Below are positions 6,836-15,000 of a stretch of DNA of 64,000 nt, in pieces (position 1 is the stretch's first letter; every line of letters begins with the position of its first letter). Made by a program: the position numbers and the translations under genes. Under the pieces are notes generated by a model. It saw only the letters and a list, made by a program, of their open reading frames with translations. It ran no database searches and was not told the DNA's origin. Origin of the DNA: Pseudomonas lurida (GTDB lineage: Bacteria > Pseudomonadota > Gammaproteobacteria > Pseudomonadales > Pseudomonadaceae); NCBI RefSeq assembly GCF_013522705.1, contig NZ_JAAMRE010000035.1, forward strand, positions 1 through 64,000, in the 5' to 3' direction.

Positions 6836-9424
6836 ATGACGCGTAAGCCGTTCCAGAAAAGTCTGTTGGCAATCATGGTTGGCGCAATCAGCACGCAGGT
6901 GCTGGCGGTGGAAGTTGACCTTGGCGCAGGCAAGACCCAGTTTGTCAGCGAGACCTACAACGAGTCGCTGATCCTCACCGGGCAGACCACGCAGATCACC
7001 ACGCCGACCCATTTGCCCCCAGCCGGGCTGGGTGTCGCCGATACTCATATTCAGGGTTCGTTGATCAATCGCGCAGATATCACGCTGGAATCACAAGGCA
7101 ACACTATTCGTGCAATCGCTATCGACCCGATGTTCTGGACGGGCCCCGCCAATTTGAACCCCGGCACTGTCACGGGAGATGTGATTCAGGCGGGCAACGT
7201 TCTGATGCGCAACGGCAGTTATGAAGGGCTTGAGATCGGCGCCACCACGATTGGCGGCAGCGTCATCAACTCCGGCACTATCCGCTCGACGCCACCGGTG
7301 GGTACTGTAACGACTCCTGGTTACCTGGGTGGCGGTGAAGGCATTTATCTGCATGGCACTACCATTGCGGGTGATGTTTCCAACACCGGTGTGATCGATA
7401 TGGCCGGCCCGGATGCGATTGGCTTGGTCCTCGACGTCAACAGCGGAACGCCGACTACTATCGGTGGCAAGCTGCTCAACTCGGGTTCGATCACCGCAAC
7501 AGGCGACGGCGCTTGGGGCGTGGAAGTGGAAACCGCCACCAACCCCCTGCGGATTGAAAACAGCGGACTGATTTCCGCCAATGGCAATGAGGCGAAGGGG
7601 CTGACATTTTATGCCGGCACCGTCGATTACATCCTCAACACCGGCACCATTGAAGCCAAGGGCGCATCTGCCAATGCCTTCGACTTCTCCGGCGCCAGCT
7701 TTGCGCAAAACAGCGCCACGGGCGCGCGCGGTATCGTCAACCGTGGCCTCGTCGCAGCGGACGGCACAGCGATTCAGGTCGATGCGGCCAAGCAGGTCGC
7801 GACGTTTGAAATCAACCAACAAGCCGGCGAAATCCGCAGCAACTCCGGCACCGCCATCGACGCCGCCAACCTCGCTGCCCTGAACTGGACTGGCGGCAAT
7901 ATCGTCGGCGACCTGCTCAACCTCAACGCGGTCAACATCGACGGCCAGGCCAACTTCAGCGGCAAGCGCATCATCGCCCCCGTCTCGGTCAATTCCGGCT
8001 CGCTGAACCTCGCTGCCCCAGGTACCGCCATCACCGGCAACCTCAACGTCGCCAGCGGCGCGGGCATCGATATGCACCTGTCCGACAGCGTCGTGCCGAC
8101 CACGCCATACCTCACCGTCAACGGCGTCGCCCGCTTTGCACCGTCGTCGAAGCTGACGGTCAGCGCTCAACCGGGCGATTTCGCGCGCACTCACAACGGC
8201 ACCCAATACACCCTGCTGCAAGCCACCAGCGTGCAAAACAATGGGCTGTCCGTGGCCAGTTCTTCGTCGTTGCTCAACGTGCTCAGCTACTCGGCCGATG
8301 CGCAAACGGTCAAGGCCGTGGTGGCGGTCAAGGACAACCAGCAAGTGCAGCAGGACCTGGCCGGTGTGGGCGCCAGTGCGGCGTCGGCCACGGCGGTCAA
8401 CACGTTCAAGAACGGCGTACTCGGCCAGCTCGGCCAGGACGACCAAGTGTTCCAGGCCCTGGCCAACGCCGGCACCGCGCAGCAATTGGCGCAGGTGGGT
8501 GACCAGCTCAAGCCGGACGTCAACCGCGGCGCCCTCGATGTGGCGTTGTCCGGTCAAACCGTGGTCAACGGTGCAATCTTCAACCGCCTCACCGACCAGC
8601 GTGAAAGCCATCAGGTCGGCGGCGTGTGGGTGCAGGGCCTGAGCAGCAACATGGACCAGGATGGCCGTGGCGGCGATAACGGCTACTCGGCCAACAGCAG
8701 CGGCATGGCGGTCGGCGTGGATGGCCGTGTGAACGACACCACGACCCTGGGCGTGGCATACAGCTACCTCAATTCCAACATCCACTCCGACCTGGGCAAC
8801 AAGACCGACGTCGAAGGCCACGCGCTGTCGCTGTACGGTAACTGGTCGCTGCAAAACTGGTTCGCCGACGCCAGCCTCAGCTATGGCCACAACGACAACG
8901 ACAGCAAGCGCCACATCGCCGGCACCACCGCCAAGGGCAGCTATGACAGCAATGTGTTGTCGGCCAGTGTGATCGGCGGCTACAGCTTCAAGCCGTCGCA
9001 AGCAGTGGTGATCGAGCCGCGTGTGGCTGCGCGTTATTCCAACGTGCGCATGGATGGCTACGACGAGAAAGGTTCATCGGCCTCCCTCAGCACTCGTTCG
9101 CAGCGTTACGAAGTGGGCGAGCTGGGCGCCGGCGTACGCCTGGCCGGCCACCTGCCGATGGGCGCGGGCAGCCTGCAGCCGGAAGCGACTTTGATGGCCT
9201 ACCACGACCTGATGGGCGATCGCGTGGCGCAAACCTCCAGCTTCGTGGCCGGCGGTTCGGCGTTTACCGTGACCGGTGCGTCGGTGGCGCGTGACAGCTA
9301 TGAGGCCAGCGTCGGCGTGAACTACCAAGTGTCGGACTTCACCGTCGGCGCCAGCTACACCCGCCAGGCGCGCAGTGGGTTTGATGCCGATGGCGTGATG
9401 CTCAAGGCGCGCTACGCCTTTTAA
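6836..9424 (+). CDS. Autotransporter (type Va secretion)
   Basis: 862 residues starting at ATG 6836, which has GGAG 6 nt upstream; the ATG at 6824 overlaps that ribosome binding site. Signal peptide MTRKPFQKSLLAIMVGAISTQVLA. The passenger (about 25-590) is made of repeated short beta-solenoid units (GTITG, NSGTI, LLNSGSITATGDGAWG). The C-terminal 270 residues form an autotransporter barrel beginning GGVWVQGLSSNMDQDG and ending LKARYAF with terminal Phe. The passenger stays at or leaves the cell surface. No catalytic triad is visible, so an adhesin or autoaggregation role is likelier than an enzyme. Confidence 0.9.
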   Translation: MTRKPFQKSLLAIMVGAISTQVLAVEVDLGAGKTQFVSETYNESLILTGQTTQITTPTHLPPAGLGVADTHIQGSLINRADITLESQGNTIRAIAIDPMFWTGPANLNPGTVTGDVIQAGNVLMRNGSYEGLEIGATTIGGSVINSGTIRSTPPVGTVTTPGYLGGGEGIYLHGTTIAGDVSNTGVIDMAGPDAIGLVLDVNSGTPTTIGGKLLNSGSITATGDGAWGVEVETATNPLRIENSGLISANGNEAKGLTFYAGTVDYILNTGTIEAKGASANAFDFSGASFAQNSATGARGIVNRGLVAADGTAIQVDAAKQVATFEINQQAGEIRSNSGTAIDAANLAALNWTGGNIVGDLLNLNAVNIDGQANFSGKRIIAPVSVNSGSLNLAAPGTAITGNLNVASGAGIDMHLSDSVVPTTPYLTVNGVARFAPSSKLTVSAQPGDFARTHNGTQYTLLQATSVQNNGLSVASSSSLLNVLSYSADAQTVKAVVAVKDNQQVQQDLAGVGASAASATAVNTFKNGVLGQLGQDDQVFQALANAGTAQQLAQVGDQLKPDVNRGALDVALSGQTVVNGAIFNRLTDQRESHQVGGVWVQGLSSNMDQDGRGGDNGYSANSSGMAVGVDGRVNDTTTLGVAYSYLNSNIHSDLGNKTDVEGHALSLYGNWSLQNWFADASLSYGHNDNDSKRHIAGTTAKGSYDSNVLSASVIGGYSFKPSQAVVIEPRVAARYSNVRMDGYDEKGSSASLSTRSQRYEVGELGAGVRLAGHLPMGAGSLQPEATLMAYHDLMGDRVAQTSSFVAGGSAFTVTGASVARDSYEASVGVNYQVSDFTVGASYTRQARSGFDADGVMLKARYAF

Positions 9425-9430
9425 CTGCGA

Positions 9431-9461
9431 GGAGCGAGCAAGCTCGCTCCTAAGCTTTTTT
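9431..9461 (+). terminator. Hairpin terminator / REP-type stem
   Basis: GGAGCGAG-CAAG-CTCGCTCC (9431-9450) is followed by TAAGCTTTTTTGG. It ends the autotransporter transcript and has the sequence style of Pseudomonas REP hairpins. Confidence 0.7.
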
Positions 9462-9479
9462 GGATTCAAGGAGCTTTCA

Positions 9480-10097
9480 ATGAAACTGCATCGTCTGTTC
9501 ATATCGCTCGCTGCGCTGGCGACCTGCACCAGCAGCTTCGCCGCAGCACCGGCCCTGCAAGGTTTCCTCGCGTGCGACCAGAACTCCCTGGCGGTGGTGA
9601 ACCAGCCAGGCCTCAAGGAGCGTGTGCCCCATGGGCTGGAGAGCGGCAAGCTCACCTTCAGCGGCGGCACCAAGACCGATATGGGCCAACGCTGGATGTT
9701 CGATACGCCGCTGACACTCGACGGCATAACCCTGACCGGCTTTTTCGCCGAAGACCAGGACCTGATGGGCTCGCGCATTATCGGCTGGGGCTTCTACACC
9801 GAGCAGGCGCCCGACGCACTTTACGCACAGCTGAGCAAAGCGCCGGGCACCGAACTGGAGAAGGCCAACGGGATCTATGCCCGCCCGCAGATCTGGTCGC
9901 ATAAGCAATCGGCCTGGGTGCCGGAGGGCGGCGACACCGCGGGCAAGCTGGTTACCGATACGGCCGAACGGATCCTGATGGTCGAACCCGCGCCCGGTGA
10001 CCTGGCCAAGACCAGCAAAGGCATGATCACCTGTTCCGTGCAGGGCGCGGTCAACGAGGCCATGCTTAAGGCCTCTCGGCCGGACCTGATCAAGTGA
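9480..10097 (+). CDS. Hypothetical secreted protein
   Basis: 205 residues with a cleavable signal peptide (ALATCTSSFA-AAP), predicted periplasmic. The mature protein begins APALQGFLACDQNSLAVV and carries two cysteines (FLACDQ, MITCSVQ) that could pair. It follows the autotransporter by 55 nt but beyond a terminator-like hairpin, and has its own AAGGAG ribosome binding site. No family is recognised. Flanked downstream by a strong hairpin. Confidence 0.7.
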   Translation: MKLHRLFISLAALATCTSSFAAAPALQGFLACDQNSLAVVNQPGLKERVPHGLESGKLTFSGGTKTDMGQRWMFDTPLTLDGITLTGFFAEDQDLMGSRIIGWGFYTEQAPDALYAQLSKAPGTELEKANGIYARPQIWSHKQSAWVPEGGDTAGKLVTDTAERILMVEPAPGDLAKTSKGMITCSVQGAVNEAMLKASRPDLIK

Positions 10098-10116
10098 GCT
10101 GAGGTCGGTAACCAAA

Positions 10117-10141
10117 CCGCAGGCATGTTCAATGCCTGCGG
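10117..10141 (+). terminator. Rho-independent-like hairpin
   Basis: CCGCAGGCAT (10117-10126), 5-nt loop, ATGCCTGCGG (10132-10141), then a T-rich TGTTCTCTGTTT tail. Ends the 9480-10097 transcript. Confidence 0.75.
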
Positions 10142-10261
10142 TGTTCTCTGTTTATTCGCGAGCCAGCTCACTCCTGCACGAAACATCTTGAGAACCCCCC
10201 TCAACTCCGTAAAATGCCGCCACTGTTTAAAGCACGATACTTTTCAGGGACGAATTCAGAC

Positions 10262-10843
10262 ATGCGCGCATTTGCCGTGTTCCTCGCCGTCTGCCTCCTG
10301 GCGGGCTGCGCCTCCAAGCCGGATTACTACATCTCGCCGGCGCCGGTGACCATTCCCAAAACCGCCACGTATTGGCTCGACACTTTCGATGTGGAGGTGG
10401 TGGGCAAGAACGAACGATTCCTGCCCGATGACAAAGTGCGCCAGCAACTGGGCGTCGATCTGGTCGACCGTCTGCTCAAGGCCAAGCGCTACGCCACCAG
10501 CAAAGACAAAGCCGATTACCTGCTGGATGTGAACGTGGTCTACACCCGTCGCATTCAAGACTCCAAGGGCGGTTTCATCACGACCATCGTTGACGACAAC
10601 ACCATCCTCGCCAGTGTCGACTTCAACTACCAGGTGAAGGTCAAGAAGGCCGGTGCCGAGGTGCTGCATTTTTCCCAGGTGCGCGAGGGGCTGATGCCGC
10701 GCGGATACCAAGGTGACTGGCAGAACATGAAGACCTTGGCCGGGGTGTTGACCAACACGGGCAACTCCAGCGTCGAGACGTTCTATACCGGTTTATTGAG
10801 CCGTTTCATTGTCGATGACCTGCGCGATATTCCGTCCCGCTAG
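10262..10843 (+). CDS. Hypothetical lipoprotein
   Basis: 193 residues from ATG 10262; signal peptide MRAFAVFLAVCLLAGC with lipobox LLAGC. The mature part contains KYATSKDKADYLLDVNVVY-like strands and a central ILASVDFNYQVKV segment, compatible with the beta-rich lipoproteins found near CsgG-like genes. It is 40 nt upstream of the CsgG-family gene, same strand, and may be co-transcribed. Role unknown. Confidence 0.72.
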   Translation: MRAFAVFLAVCLLAGCASKPDYYISPAPVTIPKTATYWLDTFDVEVVGKNERFLPDDKVRQQLGVDLVDRLLKAKRYATSKDKADYLLDVNVVYTRRIQDSKGGFITTIVDDNTILASVDFNYQVKVKKAGAEVLHFSQVREGLMPRGYQGDWQNMKTLAGVLTNTGNSSVETFYTGLLSRFIVDDLRDIPSR

Positions 10844-10883
10844 CGTTATCGGTTGCACCCGATTTTCCACTTAGGAGCACCTT

Positions 10884-11564
10884 GTGAAAATACTCTGCAA
10901 AACCCTGCTGTCCGGCCTCACCGCCGCAGCGCTGCTGACCGTGGCCGGTTGCGCCACCGAAAGCAACCGCGCGATGCCGGTGGAACAAGTCGCCAGCGCC
11001 AACGTCGCCTATTCCGGCGTGCGTGTGCCGATTGCCGTGGGCAAGTTCGACAACCGCTCCAGCTACATGCGCGGCATCTTCTCCGACGGCGTCGACCGTC
11101 TCGGCGGCCAGGCCAAGACCATCCTCATCACCCACTTGCAGCAGACCAACCGCTTCAGCGTGCTGGACCGCGACAACATGGGCGAAATTTCCCAGGAAGC
11201 CAAAATCAAAGGCACCGTGCAGAAGCTCAAGGGCGCGGACTATGTGGTGACCGGCGATGTGACCGAGTTCGGCCGCAAAGAAACCGGCGACCGCCAGCTG
11301 TTCGGCATCCTCGGCCGTGGCAAGACCCAAGTGGCCTACGCCAAAGTCGCGTTGAATATCGTCAACATCAACACTTCCGAAGTGGTGTATTCCACCCAGG
11401 GCGCCGGTGAGTACGCACTGTCCAACCGTGAAGTGGTCGGTTTCGGCGGCACCGCCAGCTACGACTCCACCCTCAATGGCAAGGTCCTGGACCTGGCCAT
11501 GCGCGAAGCGATCAATCGCCTGGTCGACGGCATCAACGCCGGTGCCTGGAACCCGCGCAACTGA
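10884..11564 (+). CDS. CsgG/HfaB-family outer-membrane lipoprotein
   Basis: 226 residues; lipobox TVAGC (Cys about 23). The mature region has the CsgG/HfaB core: VPIAVGKFDNRSSYMRG, LITHLQQTNRFSVLDRDNM, GADYVVTGDVTEFG, VALNIVNINTSEVVYST. CsgG proteins form outer-membrane secretion pores for curli; the HfaB branch anchors holdfast. Here no curli genes accompany it; instead it heads a three-gene set with DUF4810 and DUF799 lipoproteins, a combination found in many proteobacteria. A pore or envelope-assembly role is inferred. Confidence 0.85.
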   Translation: MKILCKTLLSGLTAAALLTVAGCATESNRAMPVEQVASANVAYSGVRVPIAVGKFDNRSSYMRGIFSDGVDRLGGQAKTILITHLQQTNRFSVLDRDNMGEISQEAKIKGTVQKLKGADYVVTGDVTEFGRKETGDRQLFGILGRGKTQVAYAKVALNIVNINTSEVVYSTQGAGEYALSNREVVGFGGTASYDSTLNGKVLDLAMREAINRLVDGINAGAWNPRN

Positions 11565-11593
11565 TCAGCAGCACCTCAAGGAGCAGTACACGG

Positions 11594-11956
11594 ATGAGCA
11601 AGGCAGTTAAGTCAGCGCTGATGCTGGCAGCAATCGCAGCGGTCGCCGGGTGCCAGACGGCGCCCCAACCCCTGTATCAATGGGAAAGCTACCAGCCGCA
11701 GGTCTACGAGTACTTCAAGGGCGAGCCCAAGGAAGCCCAGGTGGAAGCACTGGAGCGCGACCTGCAGAAGATCAACGCCAGTGGCCGCAAGGCGCCGCCG
11801 GGTTACCACGCCCACCTGGGCATGCTGTACCTGAGCATGGGCAAGGATGACCAGATGGTGCAGGAGTTTCGCACCGAGAAGGCGCTGTTTCCCGAATCCG
11901 CCGCCTACATGGACTTTCTGCTGAAAAACGCCAAGACCGGAGTCGCGACTAAATGA
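11594..11956 (+). CDS. DUF4810 lipoprotein
   Basis: 120 residues with lipobox VAGC and the mature start QTAPQPLYQWESYQPQVYEYFKG, typical of DUF4810. A TPR-like helix pair follows (GYHAHLGMLYLSMGKDDQMVQEFRTEKALFPES). It lies between the CsgG-like and DUF799 genes and its stop overlaps the next start (ATGA at 11953-11956), so translation is coupled. Probably a structural partner of the CsgG-like protein. Confidence 0.85.
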   Translation: MSKAVKSALMLAAIAAVAGCQTAPQPLYQWESYQPQVYEYFKGEPKEAQVEALERDLQKINASGRKAPPGYHAHLGMLYLSMGKDDQMVQEFRTEKALFPESAAYMDFLLKNAKTGVATK

Positions 11957-12603
11957 GCCTGTTAAAACTCACCGGCGCCCTGCTGGCCCTGGCCTTGCTC
12001 GGCGGTTGCGCGGCCCCCAAGACCGTCGATTACTCGGCGTATAAACAAGCGCGGCCCAAGTCAATCCTGGTGCTGCCGCCGCTCAATGAGTCGCCGGAAG
12101 TGCAGGCGTCCTACAGCCTGGTGTCGCAGGTGACGTACCCGCTGGCCGAAGCTGGCTACTACGTGCTGCCGATTGCTCTGGTGGACGAAACCTTCCGCCA
12201 GAACGGCCTGACCACCGCCAACGATATCCAGGCAGTGCCGCCGACCAAGCTGCATGACATCTTCGGCGCGGACGCGGCGTTGTACATCACCGTCACCGAG
12301 TACGGCACCAAGTACATGCTGATCTCCAGCGACACCGCCGTGACCGCTTCGGCCAAACTGGTGGACCTGCGCACCGGCACCACCCTGTGGACCGGCACCG
12401 CACGCGCTTCCAGCGAAGAAGGCAACAACAACAGCGGTGGTCTGATCGGCATGCTGATCACCGCGGCGGTCAAGCAGGTGATCAACAGCTCTACCGACGC
12501 CGCGCACCCGATTGCCGGTATCACCAGCGCGCGCCTGCTGTCGCCGGGGCAACGAGCGGGGATTCTGTATGGTCCGCGCAACCCCAAGTACGGCACGGAC
12601 TGA
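11953..12603 (+). CDS. DUF799 lipoprotein (GNA1162-like)
   Basis: 216 residues with lipobox LGGC and DUF799 features: SILVLPPLNESPEVQASYSL, YPLAEAGYYVLPIALVDETF, DAALYITVTEYGTKYMLISS. The neisserial homologue GNA1162 is a surface-linked lipoprotein with a TolB-like periplasmic fold. The 4-nt overlap with DUF4810 shows a single operon. The gene ends 9 nt before the convergent protease gene. Localisation and complex membership are inferred from family and context. Confidence 0.87.
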   Translation: MSLLKLTGALLALALLGGCAAPKTVDYSAYKQARPKSILVLPPLNESPEVQASYSLVSQVTYPLAEAGYYVLPIALVDETFRQNGLTTANDIQAVPPTKLHDIFGADAALYITVTEYGTKYMLISSDTAVTASAKLVDLRTGTTLWTGTARASSEEGNNNSGGLIGMLITAAVKQVINSSTDAAHPIAGITSARLLSPGQRAGILYGPRNPKYGTD

Positions 12604-12612
12604 CCCGGCGCG

Positions 12613-14784
12613 TCAGGTCGGCCTGCTGGAAGGACGTTGCAGGGCCTCGCGGTGCCTTTGGATCAGGTCGATGGGTGTGGCATGACCCAGGGATTCGCGG
12701 CGCCCGTCCACCGTGCCGATAATCGAGCCGTTGTGCAGCGCGACGATTTCGCCGGTCTCGACGCTGATCAGCGGTGAGCCGGAGGTGCCGGGAACCTTAA
12801 AGGCATCATGGTAGAACGAGGTTTGCCCGACGCTGTCCTGGTGGTAGGCCTTGAGCGTGGTCGGCTGGCCGCTGGCGTTCAGGAATGAGATGCCAAGGGA
12901 CGCCTGGCCGTGGTTGGGCATGAAGATCTTCTGCCCCGGCAGGGCGCTGTGGTTTGTCGCCAGCCTGAGCGGCGTGAACTGGCGGGCCAGCGCGGTTTTT
13001 GCCTCGGCGGGCAGGTCCACGCGCAGTGTTGCGTAATCCAGCCGCGCGTCGCTGCTTTGGGGCGTGACGCTCAGCGGCACCTTGCGCGCCACCTTTAGCC
13101 GACCACTGCTGTCTTCCTCGCAGCCTAACCAGAGTTCCAGCCTGCTGCCCTTGGCGAGTGCCGCGTGCACGTGCTGATTGGTCAGCACGCTGTTACCACC
13201 ATCGATCAGCGACCCCGTGCCCAGCGAGCGCTGATGCACGCGCTCGTACCCCCATGAGTCACGCATCACACTCACCTCGCGCAGGCTGCCCACGGCCTTC
13301 GCGGACATGTGCATGGGCGTGCCTTTGAGGGCGGCGCTGGGTACGTTCTGTGACGCAATCGGTGCCTGCCGGTTAGCCAATGCAGGGGCAGGGGCGGGTG
13401 CCTGCGGAATCAGTGGCATGGGCGTCGCGGGAGCCCGCGCTGTATGGCTGATCACGTCCCCAGGCTTGATTGCCCCGTGGCTCGTGATCAGCAGGTCGGC
13501 CTGCGCGGAACCGTCCAGGTCAATGGCCAGGCTGTGCAGGCGGGTCTGCGGGTTGTAGTCGATTACCGCTTCGCCGGCACGGCCGCTGAAGCGCCAGACA
13601 AACGTCAGGCCGTTGACGTTGGCGTTTTTCAATACGGCGGACACGTCGAGTGTGTCCTGGCCGCTCTTGAAATCCATGATCAGGTCCGGCCGCTGCACCG
13701 TGGAATCGCTGGCGTGGGTGTAGACAAACGTGTTGCGGCCACGCCCACCGGTCAGCGTGTCGGCACCCTGGCCGCCGGTGAGGCGGTTGTCCACATGGTT
13801 GCCGATCAAATGGTCGTCGCCTGCGCCGCCGCTGGCGTTTTCCAGGGTCACGCCCTTGGCGATGGACACATTGCCCTGCATGCCGCCGACATCGGAAAAA
13901 TGCTCCGCCCGCAGGTCGATGATCTGGTCGTGATGGAAGCCGGAGAAGTCCAACGTATCGTTGCCACCCGCGTCCCATACACAAAACAACGGCGCGTCGG
14001 CTGCTGAGTGAAGGCTGAGAAAGTCGCGCCCGGAATTGGAGTTGAAGCCGTAGACCGTGTCGGTGTCGCGGGTAGTGAGATTGGCGCCGTAGCGCTTCTG
14101 AATGGCGCTGATGTCATCCATCATCGGTGCGCTGGGATAGTAGGTTTGCTGGTTCTTTCGGTGAGCGTGCCCTCGGTGGCCTTCCCACCAATAGCTCATG
14201 ACACTGTAGGCGCGAGTGTCCTCGGCATAACGGGCGTGCCGGGCGTAACTGCCGCTGTTGTTGTAGTGACCAGGATGGGCGAGGCCGAGGGTGTGGCCGA
14301 TTTCATGAGTCAATAAATGTCGACTGAAACTGCCGTGTGAAAAAGGCCGGTTCTTGCCGTCCGATGCGAACCAGGCATGTGCGCCTTCGAGCGCGCCTGG
14401 GGGGTAGGACGCATACGCCGACAAGCCGCTGTCGGCAATATTTCCAAGCACCAGGTGCCCTTCGGCATCGGCTGCCTTTTCGGTGAACGACAGTCGCGCC
14501 ACATCGGCCCACGCTTGCATGGACAGCCTGGCCTGCTGCTTTTGAACGGTACTGAACTCATTGGCGCGGGCGGGCGTGCGGTGGTTGGCTTGCGAGGGGG
14601 TAAAGAATCGGTAGGACAGGCGGGTGGTGCCGTCCAGATTACGGTCGCTCCAATGCCGGCCCATGCGCAGCAGTTGGTCAGCGGCTTGATCGGTGCTGTA
14701 GGAGGGTTTGCGCGGTGTGGCAGGCGGCGAGGCATCGCCAGCATAGTCAACCGAACGTGCGGTCCTCTGGCTTATGTACGTCAT
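12613..14784 (-). CDS. Serralysin-type metalloprotease fused to a trypsin-like serine protease
   Basis: 723 residues from ATG 14784 (GGAA 8 nt upstream); an in-frame GTG at 14880 lacks a ribosome binding site. Residues about 25-270 are an M10 serralysin: PSYSTDQAADQLLR, zinc motif HEIGHTLGLAH (160-170), Met-turn YSVMSYWW (M196). About 270-450 is M10 C-terminal/RTX: GGAGDDHLIG and GGQGADTLTGG. A Pro/Ala linker leads to a C-terminal chymotrypsin-fold domain with probable triad His538 (VLTNQHVH), Asp583 (LDYATLRV) and Ser670 (GTSGSPLI). Normal serralysins end with a type I secretion signal just after the RTX part; here that position is internal. No type I secretion genes are adjacent. Confidence 0.88.
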   Translation of the reverse strand: MTYISQRTARSVDYAGDASPPATPRKPSYSTDQAADQLLRMGRHWSDRNLDGTTRLSYRFFTPSQANHRTPARANEFSTVQKQQARLSMQAWADVARLSFTEKAADAEGHLVLGNIADSGLSAYASYPPGALEGAHAWFASDGKNRPFSHGSFSRHLLTHEIGHTLGLAHPGHYNNSGSYARHARYAEDTRAYSVMSYWWEGHRGHAHRKNQQTYYPSAPMMDDISAIQKRYGANLTTRDTDTVYGFNSNSGRDFLSLHSAADAPLFCVWDAGGNDTLDFSGFHHDQIIDLRAEHFSDVGGMQGNVSIAKGVTLENASGGAGDDHLIGNHVDNRLTGGQGADTLTGGRGRNTFVYTHASDSTVQRPDLIMDFKSGQDTLDVSAVLKNANVNGLTFVWRFSGRAGEAVIDYNPQTRLHSLAIDLDGSAQADLLITSHGAIKPGDVISHTARAPATPMPLIPQAPAPAPALANRQAPIASQNVPSAALKGTPMHMSAKAVGSLREVSVMRDSWGYERVHQRSLGTGSLIDGGNSVLTNQHVHAALAKGSRLELWLGCEEDSSGRLKVARKVPLSVTPQSSDARLDYATLRVDLPAEAKTALARQFTPLRLATNHSALPGQKIFMPNHGQASLGISFLNASGQPTTLKAYHQDSVGQTSFYHDAFKVPGTSGSPLISVETGEIVALHNGSIIGTVDGRRESLGHATPIDLIQRHREALQRPSSRPT

Positions 14785-15000
14785 GTTGTCGGTTCCGGTT
14801 AATAAGGCTCCCTGTTGTTCGCAAACGTCTGATAGGGAGCGGGGCTTCCGATAGGTGGTCTTGGGATAATCCTGGTTCACGTCGCGTGTTTAACCAAGTG
14901 TGAGTGGAGGCTTACGTCACCGGTTCTGCGATTTAACCCGAACCCCTCATGACGTGCGTCTGACCTTGTGAACGGATCATTCACACTTGAGGTTCAGCCC

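Noticed and set aside
7091..9001. Long minus-strand open frame (636 codons) opposite the autotransporter
   Set aside because: It is a mirror of GC-rich repetitive coding on the plus strand, with His/Val/Gly-rich low-complexity sequence, no family and no ribosome binding site.
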